Shown here in pieces: positions 1 to 7,110 of a stretch of 64,000 bases of DNA. Numbering within the stretch: the first letter of the stretch is position 1; each line of letters opens with the position of its first letter. The translations under genes and the position numbers were made by a program. Below the pieces are notes generated by a model. That model had not been told where the DNA came from and ran no database searches. It saw nothing but the letters and a program-made list of their open reading frames with translations. Source of the stretch: VXYL01 sp965243175 (GTDB lineage: Bacteria; Pseudomonadota; Gammaproteobacteria; Pseudomonadales; Azotimanducaceae); assembly GCA_965243175.1 (NCBI GenBank), contig OZ251532.1:2418001-2482000 (forward strand), read 5' to 3'.

Positions 1-1528
1 AGTCGCGCAAGGTCTGGTCGCTGAAGTCGCGCTGCGTGAAGCCGATCCAGTCCAGCATCGCCTCGGTGATCGTGCCGGCGCCGTCGCCTTGGCCGCCGAG
101 CAGGTTCAACGGAACGCAGCCGGGCGTTGCGGCACACGCTTCGGGCGGGCCGAGGGCGACGAGCATCCGCCGCGCGTTGTGGGCGCCGTGCTTCACCTGC
201 CGCGCCACGTTGCGGGCGACCACGAGGTTGAAGTCCCAGTAGAAGGCGCGTTGCCCAAGCGTCCACGTGCCGCGCAGTCCGGTCGCCCCGTAGCGGGTGT
301 CGACGTCCTGCTTGAAGACCCGCGGCCCGCTCTCCAACGGGCGCCGGGTCGCCCAAGAGCCCGCGGCGAGGTCGAAGCCGAACGGGTTGTAGGGGTTGTC
401 GGCGGCGATCACGATGTCGTCGAGCACGCTGCCGCTCGGTGCCAAAGGCCCGGCCCACAGCGGCTCCGGCGCAGCCTGGTTGACCGAACGCCGATTGTTG
501 CCAAGAAGCCGCAAGTAGATTTCGAGGCTCTCGGTCAGCTGGTGTTCGAGCCGGGCGAACGCGCCGCTGCGCTTCGACGGCGTGAGCGTCAAGTTGTAGG
601 CCGCGTAGTTGAAGCGGTCGGCGTTGCTCCACGGATGGTAGTCGTCGCCCTCGCACGGAGCGGCGGGATCGTAGGTGGGCAAGCCCACCACGCCCACGTC
701 GAGGGCGCAGTTCACGAACGTGCCGGTGTTCGGGTCGGTGAAGATGACTCTGCCCTGGGGCGTGAACGTGCTGCCGTGGCGGGTGCCGGTGTTGGGGAAC
801 GGATAGCGCGTCTGCTCGTGGTCGGCTGCGCGGACCGCCTGCTGATCGACATGGCTGAGATGCAGCGAAACGGACGTTCCACCAAGCTCGCGGCCAAACG
901 CAAACTCGAAACCCCGCGCCGCACCCCCGTTCGCGTAGCCGCCGCCGTGGAGCTTCGCCGAGAAGCCTTCGGCGCCAGCGGTGACGATGTTCACCACCCC
1001 GGCGATGGCGTCCGAGCCGTAGATTGAAGACGCGCCGTCCAACGACACTTCCACGCGCTCCACCACGCTCGCCGGCAGCGTGTTCAAGTCCGTGGCACCG
1101 GAGACGCCGCTGCCGGAAGCGCCGTGGACCCAGCGCAGGCCGTCCACCAGCACGAGCACCCGCTTCGCCCCCAAGTGCCGCAGATCGACTTGCGACGCAC
1201 CTGCCGCCACGCCCCCGCCATCGGCGGGAAAGCCGAAGTTGCCGCTGCTGTTGAAGCGTGTGGACAAGGGCGAGCCGGAAACCGGCAAGGTCGCCAGCAT
1301 GTCGCCCAGGGACTTCCTGCCAACCCGCCCGCTCTCGGCGTCGAGGCCGAGGATCAGGTCTTCGGCCTCCAAGACATCGCGCCGGATGCGCGAGCCGGTG
1401 ACGACGATCTCTTCGACCACGCCGCTGGACGCCACCACCCTCGGCGCATCTTCCGCCGCGGCCCAGGCGCCGCAACACCAGAAGGCGGCAGCCACCGCTC
1501 CCCACAGAATGTTCCGCAACGCTCGCAT
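1..1528 (-). CDS. TonB-dependent outer-membrane receptor, N-terminal part (cut by window start)
   Basis: This frame stays open from an ATG at 1528 to the left window edge, so about 509 N-terminal residues are visible and the C-terminus lies outside. It starts with a signal peptide (MRALRNILWGAVAAAF, then CCGAWAA), followed by the TonB-box-like stretch EEIVVTGSRI. The plug domain comes next, with VDLRHLGAKRVLVLVDGLR, then RVEVSLDGASSIYGSDAIAG and VVNIV, which are classical plug landmarks. Aromatic-rich barrel strands follow. Such receptors import large or scarce ligands across the outer membrane using TonB energy. The NNRRS and FVNCALDVG stretches fit the CarO/BtuB-like TonB receptors common in marine and soil Proteobacteria, but the ligand cannot be read. 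No TonB or ABC partner lies in view, and the gene faces away from its right neighbour. Confidence 0.9.
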   Translation of the reverse strand, partial: MRALRNILWGAVAAAFWCCGAWAAAEDAPRVVASSGVVEEIVVTGSRIRRDVLEAEDLILGLDAESGRVGRKSLGDMLATLPVSGSPLSTRFNSSGNFGFPADGGGVAAGASQVDLRHLGAKRVLVLVDGLRWVHGASGSGVSGATDLNTLPASVVERVEVSLDGASSIYGSDAIAGVVNIVTAGAEGFSAKLHGGGYANGGAARGFEFAFGRELGGTSVSLHLSHVDQQAVRAADHEQTRYPFPNTGTRHGSTFTPQGRVIFTDPNTGTFVNCALDVGVVGLPTYDPAAPCEGDDYHPWSNADRFNYAAYNLTLTPSKRSGAFARLEHQLTESLEIYLRLLGNNRRSVNQAAPEPLWAGPLAPSGSVLDDIVIAADNPYNPFGFDLAAGSWATRRPLESGPRVFKQDVDTRYGATGLRGTWTLGQRAFYWDFNLVVARNVARQVKHGAHNARRMLVALGPPEACAATPGCVPLNLLGGQGDGAGTITEAMLDWIGFTQRDFSDQTLRD

Positions 1529-1579
1529 AGCGGCAATGGTAGGGAAGCCGGGGAGTTCATGCGAGCGCATCCGATGGGC

Positions 1580-1775
1580 CGGGTGTGCGACATTCGGTGG
1601 CGCAAGTGCTGGGAACCACCGCGATTTTCGCCGCCAAACGCTACCGCGTCCTGCCGCGGCTGCCCTGGGAGCGCGGGCGTCTCGCCCGCACAGGCGAACA
1701 TCGTGAACCAGGATGCGGGCGGGGACGCCCGCGCTCCCAGGATGTGCGGGAGCAGACGCCACCAAATGTCGCACG
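1580..1775. repeat. Nested palindromic intergenic repeat
   Basis: The gap between the receptor and the hydrolase carries a two-layer inverted repeat. The inner arms are 1664-1690 and 1714-1741. They begin CCTGGGAGCGCGGGCGTC and are complementary with about one change, leaving a loop of about 23 nt. The outer arms are 1584-1602 (TGTGCGACATTCGGTGGCG) and about 1757-1774 (CGCCACCAAATGTCGCAC), also complementary with one change. The motif GGGAGCGCGGGCGTC is the kind of extragenic palindrome widely scattered in proteobacterial genomes, and the nesting suggests a non-autonomous mobile repeat. It could also act as a transcript-end structure. No promoter is obvious in the rest of 1529-1864. Confidence 0.7.
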
Positions 1776-1864
1776 CCCCGATGGGCCGGGCAACTTGACC
1801 GCAACCGGCGATTGCCTTGAGCATAGAGCGCAGTTCCCCGCCAGCCATTCAGCGAGCGCCGCCC

Positions 1865-2884
<1,020 letters not shown>

Positions 2885-2913
2885 CCGCCTACCAAGCCGC
2901 GGCCGTCTCTAGC

Positions 2914-3249
2914 TCACAGCCGAAACACCTTCATCACCTCGTCCCCCAGGTGGTTGATCGCCTTCACGGCGATGCGCCCGGACTTCGGCCTCTCGAACGG
3001 TCGCGAGGTGTCGCTGTAGAGCGAGGCCGAGGCGTCCGCGTCTATCTCGGCGCGCAGCGTCGTCTTCAAGGATTTGTAGGAGTCGCTGGATTGGGCGCCT
3101 AGGAAGTAGGCGTGGCGGACGAAGAAGCTCTCGCCGCCATGCGCGCTTTGAGAATCGGCGCGGCCGTGCTTGGCGAACTCGGCGGCGTGGGCGTCGTAGT
3201 TGAAGGCGCAGCCGATCAGCACGTCGAAACCGGCATCCGCAGCTTCCAA
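2914..3249 (-). pseudogene. Broken copy of the type III Mod C-terminus
   Basis: This 111-codon frame repeats the C-terminal end of the Mod methylase encoded at 7111-10083. It has AADAGFDVLIGCAFNYDAHA, then a jump to GESFFVRHAYFL, then YSDTSRPFERPKSGRIAV and the same last residues VMKVFRL. Mod has about 80 further residues at the jump. A 2-nt loss (GAATCGGC followed by GCGGCC rather than ACGCGGCC) shifts the frame first, so AKHGR is followed by unrelated residues before the match resumes. The first residue abuts an unrelated sequence near 3247. It is therefore a relic with at least one frameshift and one internal deletion, left by a duplication or rearrangement of the mod 3' end. It is not expected to be functional. 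Confidence 0.85.
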
Positions 3250-3301
3250 CGGGAAGCGAGCATGAACAGAAGGGAAGGCCTACATCAGAACACCGATCCC
3301 C

Positions 3302-4129
3302 TCATCGCACAACGCTCACGCCAGCGCTCTCGCGCAGCACCCGCGCCCGATGCCGCTCGCAGCGCAACATCTGCGAGTTCCGCGACAGCTCCCTGGCCGC
3401 ATCCAACAGCTGCTCCATGTCGCCGTCGACGTCGAAGGCGTTCACCAATCGGCGAGCGACATTCGGCATGTTGACGTTCCGCTCGAGCCTCTCGGCCAGC
3501 CCATGTAGGTATCGGTGCGCTTCGTCCGACGACAGCTCTTCTTCCGGCTGCGGCCAGTTGCTGGCCATCGCCAGCATCAGCAGTTGACGCGAGGAGTTGC
3601 TGCCGGAGTGCGCTTGAAGCAGCGCAAAGTCGGCTTCAACGACTATTCCGGTATTGCGGCCCATGGTCTTGGCGACCAGTTCGCTTATTTCGTAGTGATC
3701 TATCGAGCGCATGTTGTTGGTCACCACGCAGTCCACTCCCGCCGCGATGCCTTGCGCCAGCACCATCGCGTCGCCGTTTCGGTGTATCTGTGTTGGCTCG
3801 TTCAGCTTCGGAAAACAACGGAGCGTGAATCGTTGCATCAGCTCGCTCGCGGCTTCCTTCTGTTCGTCGCTCAACGTCACGGTTGCGTAGGGCGCATCCG
3901 GCATGGCCACGACGTCGTTCCAGCACCGCTTGTGCGACGCGTTCCTCCGTTGGGCGGTTGGAGAGTCGTCGACCATGTTCGGAGCGCACAGTTCGTCCAT
4001 GACGCGAGGCAAGATCAGAACCTTGGCATGGGCGGTCTCCATCCACAGCGACATGAGCCGCCGCTGGGTCTGCTTGCCGAGCAGGTTGGAGTCGAACGCC
4101 AAGCCGTTCGGCGTGTTGCTATCCATCAT
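3302..4129 (-). CDS. PIN-like ribonuclease domain protein
   Basis: A 275-residue protein with a PIN-like layout: an N-terminal acidic residue in LAFDSNLLG (Asp13), an acidic pair in VMDELCAP (about 44-51), an Asp in NGDAMVLAQGIAAGVD, and a fourth acidic site in VVTNNMRSIDH. These fit the four acidic positions that hold metal in PIN nucleases. The C-terminal half (from about 180) is helical, charged and unrecognised. It starts inside the 3' end of the upstream gene with an 11-bp overlap, so the two are probably translated together. PIN nucleases with an overlapping small partner are usually toxin-antitoxin pairs, but this protein is about twice the length of VapC. The fold call is moderate and the target is unknown. 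Confidence 0.6.
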   Translation of the reverse strand: MMDSNTPNGLAFDSNLLGKQTQRRLMSLWMETAHAKVLILPRVMDELCAPNMVDDSPTAQRRNASHKRCWNDVVAMPDAPYATVTLSDEQKEAASELMQRFTLRCFPKLNEPTQIHRNGDAMVLAQGIAAGVDCVVTNNMRSIDHYEISELVAKTMGRNTGIVVEADFALLQAHSGSNSSRQLLMLAMASNWPQPEEELSSDEAHRYLHGLAERLERNVNMPNVARRLVNAFDVDGDMEQLLDAARELSRNSQMLRCERHRARVLRESAGVSVVR

Positions 4130-4814
4130 CTTTGAGGAACGACGGCAGCGCCGGCGCGTTCGGGTCGGGCTTGCGGTGGGCGGCCTGCCATCGTCGCCAG
4201 GAAGACTGCGGTGGCGGGTCGACGTCTGGGTCGGTCATGCACGGGTGTATGTCGTCGAGCGGAGAGTGATGCGTGACGGCAGCCAATCCCCGCAGCGTTG
4301 GGTCTTGCGGGTAGCCGCCCTTGATGCCGGCGCGTCTGCAGATGGCGGCAAGATCGGCTGGGCCGTCCGTGGACGTGACCGTGTCTTCAACGTTCGTCGC
4401 TGTTGGCCGAAATCCACCGATGGGCCGGTTCGAAGTTGAGCGGCGCTGCATTCGCACCGGCACCAGCCGATGTTCGACCCTGTCCACGGTGGCCTGCGCC
4501 TGTTCCAGGATCACGTAGCCGAGCAGTGGTTCCTCGGCGTCGTCCAGCGTTTCCGCGAACATCACTTCGTTCACGACGGGGCGGAACCCCGCTATCTCGA
4601 TCTCGACGGGCGCGCAGATTTCGCCCTGCACCACATGGCCATTGTCGAGGACCAGCTCCATCGCTTGCTTGCGCGGAAACTCGCCGAGCCGTTCCTTCCA
4701 AGCCGAGGGCACGATCAGGGCAGCGGCGCCGGTATGCACCAGCATCCCGCACTCGACGAACCTGCTCTCGTCGAACAGGTTGGTGACCTTCGTCCTTGCG
4801 ATGATGCGTCCCAT
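4119..4814 (-). CDS. Retropepsin-like (clan AA) protein with altered catalytic motif
   Basis: This 231-residue protein looks like the small bacterial clan AA aspartic proteases. It has a beta-rich start (MGRIIARTKVTNLFDESR), the flap and active-site strand GMLVHTGAAALIVP, an LDNGHVVQGE loop, and the closing segment EEPLLGYVILEQAQ followed by VEHRLVPVRM. In active members the motif is D-T-G; here it is H-T-G, so proteolysis is probably lost unless the partner fold compensates. About 110 unrecognised residues, partly Pro/Asp-rich, follow. The ATG at 4814 is preferred over 4874 because AAGGGG lies about 8 nt upstream and the family fold begins there. It overlaps the PIN gene downstream and may be its partner or antitoxin; that is inference. 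Confidence 0.6.
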   Translation of the reverse strand: MGRIIARTKVTNLFDESRFVECGMLVHTGAAALIVPSAWKERLGEFPRKQAMELVLDNGHVVQGEICAPVEIEIAGFRPVVNEVMFAETLDDAEEPLLGYVILEQAQATVDRVEHRLVPVRMQRRSTSNRPIGGFRPTATNVEDTVTSTDGPADLAAICRRAGIKGGYPQDPTLRGLAAVTHHSPLDDIHPCMTDPDVDPPPQSSWRRWQAAHRKPDPNAPALPSFLKDDG

Positions 4815-4888
4815 CGACAGCCCCTTGGCCAGTTCGGTCCGCCAGCGTGTGGAGGCAATGGTAGGGCATCGCAAGCCGCCGCCGCTAG

Positions 4889-4960
4889 CTCATGTCCGCG
4901 AAACGCCTTCACCACGTTGCCGCCTCGTGGTCGATGGCGGCGATGCGACTGGACTTCGTC
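4889..4960 (-). pseudogene. Decayed mod 3'-end fragment, copy 2
   Basis: About 70 bp here align by eye with the last codons of mod (7113-7190 region). Shared words are GAAACGCCTTCACCACG for GAAACACCTTCATCACC, then GGTCGATGGCGGCGATGCG and GGACTTCG. Several substitutions and small gaps are present, so only the pattern of the Mod C-terminus (SGRIAVK... DEVMKVF) is traceable. It lies directly before the first Uma2 gene and forms the left part of a tandem unit repeated at 6004. Confidence 0.6.
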
Positions 4961-5135
4961 GTGTAGGAAAAGACGACCACGAAGTATGGCAAATGTCCTA
5001 CATACAAGCGCTCCCAAGCCTAGGACACTGTCCGCCAAGACCGTGCCGCTGGCACGGATTCGAGAGGCGGGACTATGCTACTTTCGCTACGAGCGCGGCG
5101 TTGGGCCGCGCCGGGAATCAGAGGAGGACAGCGCC

Positions 5136-5972
5136 ATGCCAGGGTCCCCGCAGGCGATGGCGGCCGCAGCCGCCGCGAACGCCCAGGCCGCACCCGCCGT
5201 CCGCGCCAAGGACGCCGCGGACGACGTGTTCTACCCCAGCTCGGACGGTAAGCGGATGGCGGAGAACACGTGGCAGGGCAACGCCATCCGGCACGCCGCG
5301 GGCGACCTCAACATGATGCATCCCGAGGCGCTCGTGGCGCTGGACGTGCTGGTGTACCCGGAGCAGGGCAACAGGTACAAGAGCATCGCGCCGGACGTCC
5401 TGGTGGCGCTGGGTTTGGGCATGGGCGGGCGCACGTCCTACAAGGTGTGGGAGGAGGGCAAGCCGCCGGACTGGGTGCTGGAGGTCGCATCGCCGAGCAC
5501 GGAGGAGAAGGATCGGCTCTCGAAGCGGGACGATTACGCGGCGATGGGGGTGCGGGAGTACTGGCTGTTCGATCCGAAGGGCGACGTGTATCCGCACGGA
5601 ACGCCACGGCTGCGGGGGCTCACGCTGGAGGACGGCAAGTACCGGCCGCTGGAATCGCGGCTGGAGGACGGCGTGCGGATGATCCACAGCGAAGTGCTGG
5701 GCTTGGGCGTGCGCGCCGAAGGCGACTTGCTGCGCTTCTGGGATCCGGTGGAGCGCGAGGATGTCTGGCATCAGCCCGAGGCTCGAGCGACTGCCCTGCG
5801 GGAAGCAGCCCGCGCGGACCGGGAGGCGGCCCGCGCTCAGGAGGAAGCAGCGCACGCCCGGGAGGAAGCAGCCCGTGCGGATCGGGAGGCCGCAGCCCGC
5901 TCGGACGCCGAGGCTCGCATTGCGGAGTTGGAGGCCGCGCTGCGTTCGCGGATCGACCGTGAAAATGAGTGA
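5136..5972 (+). CDS. Uma2-family (DUF820) PD-(D/E)XK protein, copy A
   Basis: A 278-residue Uma2-type protein with a restriction-endonuclease-like fold. The core shows APDVLVALGLGMGGR, PPDWVLEVASPST (the acidic Asp and Glu of the fold), KRDDYAAMGVREYWLFDP and a beta-rich closing half. From about residue 210 an Ala/Glu/Arg repeat (REAARADREAARAQEEA) predicts a coiled coil that could oligomerise it. The ATG at 5136 follows GAGGAGG with good spacing, although the frame is open much further upstream. Uma2 proteins are abundant in cyanobacteria, planctomycetes and some Proteobacteria, and their role is unproven. It is convergent with mod and paralogous to the gene at 6246. Confidence 0.85.
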   Translation: MPGSPQAMAAAAAANAQAAPAVRAKDAADDVFYPSSDGKRMAENTWQGNAIRHAAGDLNMMHPEALVALDVLVYPEQGNRYKSIAPDVLVALGLGMGGRTSYKVWEEGKPPDWVLEVASPSTEEKDRLSKRDDYAAMGVREYWLFDPKGDVYPHGTPRLRGLTLEDGKYRPLESRLEDGVRMIHSEVLGLGVRAEGDLLRFWDPVEREDVWHQPEARATALREAARADREAARAQEEAAHAREEAARADREAAARSDAEARIAELEAALRSRIDRENE

Positions 5973-6003
5973 TCGCTGACCTGCCGTACGGCATGAGCAG
6001 GAT

Positions 6004-6080
6004 CACATCTGAAACACCACCTTCATTGCTTCGTCGGTGGTTGGTGACTTGACGGCGATGCGGCTGGACTTCGGCTTGCA
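6004..6080 (-). pseudogene. Decayed mod 3'-end fragment, copy 3
   Basis: The minus strand here still encodes KSSRIAVKSPTTDEAMKVVF, recognisable against KSGRIAVKVINHLGDEVMKV at the end of Mod. The match stops after about 75 bp, where it runs into the leader shared by both Uma2 units. It is too short to be a gene and marks the start of the second tandem unit. Confidence 0.65.
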
Positions 6081-6245
6081 GGAGAACATGCACGATGTCT
6101 TGCGGATGTCCTGCATACAAGCGCTCTCGAGCCTAGGAACTGTCCGCCAAGACCGTGCCGCCGGCGCGGATTCGACGGACGGCACTATGCTATTTTCACC
6201 ACTGGCGCGGCATCGGGCTGCGCCACGCTTTCAAGGAGGACAGCG

Positions 6246-7066
6246 ATGCCCACGTCCCCGCAGGCGCCGCCTCCGCCGCGAACGTCCAGACCGCACCCGT
6301 CGCCCACGCCGGGGACGTCGTGGACGGCGTGTTCTACCCCTGTTCGGACGGCAGGGGGATTGCGCAGAACAACTGGCAGGGGCGGGTCATCCTGCACGCC
6401 GCTGGCGACCTCGGCGCGGTGCATCCCGAGGCGCTGGTGGCCGCTGCTGTTCTGGTTTATCCGGAGAAGGGAAACAGGTACAGGCGCAGTGTGCCGGACG
6501 TGCTGGTGGCGCTCGGCCTGGGCATGGGCGGGCGCTGGTCCTACAAGGTGTGGGTGGAGGGCAAGCCGCCGGACTGGGTGCTGGATGCGGCGCCGTCCCC
6601 CGTGGAAGAGGACAGGCTCTCGAAGCAGAGCGAGTACGCGGCGATGAGAGCGCGGGAGTACTGGCTGTTCGACCCGAAGGGCGACGTGTTCCCGCGCGGA
6701 ACGCCGCGGCTGCGCGGGCACGCGCTGGAGAACGGTGAGTACCGGCCCTTGGAGTCGTGGCTGGAGGACGGTGTGCAGATGATCCACAGCGAGGTGCTGG
6801 ACTTGGGCGTACGCGCCGAGGGCGACTTGCTGCGCTTCTGGAACCCGGCGACGCGTGAGGACGTGCGGCATCACAGCGAGTCCGAAGCGGTTGTCGCGCA
6901 AGGCGAAGCCGCCGCGCGGGCCAAAACCCGTGCGGACAGGGAGGCCGCAGTCCGGTTGGACGCCGAAGCTCGCGCCGACCGAGAGGCCGCAGCCCGGTTG
7001 GACGCCGAGGCTCGCGTTGCAGAGTTGGAGGCTGCGTTGCAGCGGCTCGCCCGCGAGAGTGAGTAG
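6246..7066 (+). pseudogene. Uma2-family protein, copy B, probable frameshift after the start
   Basis: The body is a close paralogue of the gene at 5136: PDVLVALGLGMGGRWSYKVW, PPDWVLDAAPSP, EYWLFDPKGDVFPRGTPRLR, and a C-terminal Arg/Glu/Ala coiled coil. The start that matches copy A, an ATG at 6246 behind AAGGAGG, is in the wrong frame. Relative to copy A, about 7 nt are missing just after the GCAGGCG that both share, so this ATG reads into an unrelated frame of about 130 codons. The body frame can only be entered from a GTG at 6155 or internal GTG codons near 6319, without a comparable ribosome site. The fold's acidic residue after VL is also Asp, not Glu. It is probably inactive or poorly translated, unless the 6155 start is used or the sequence has an error. 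Confidence 0.65.
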
Positions 7067-7110
7067 TCGCTAACCCGCCGCACAGCATCACCCTCCCCAT
7101 AGGCTCACCC

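Larger units (their letters stand above)
4889..7066. repeat. Tandem duplication: mod tail fragment plus Uma2 gene, twice
   Basis: Two units lie head to tail, 4889-5972 and 6004-7066. Each contains a mod 3'-end relic, a shared leader (ACATACAAGCGCTC, then GCCTAGG, CTGTCCGCCAAGACCGTGCC and GGACTATGCTA or GGCACTATGCTA), a GGAGG ribosome site followed by ACAGCG, and a Uma2 gene ending in a coiled coil. The intact mod 3' end follows at 7109, giving three mod tails in a row. Units are similar but clearly diverged, so the duplication is not recent. Confidence 0.75.

Noticed and set aside
5047..5062. Sigma-54-like TGGCACG box before the first Uma2
   Set aside because: The second element (TTGC at -12) is missing at the right spacing; only TATGCT-like sequence nearby resembles a -10, with no good -35.
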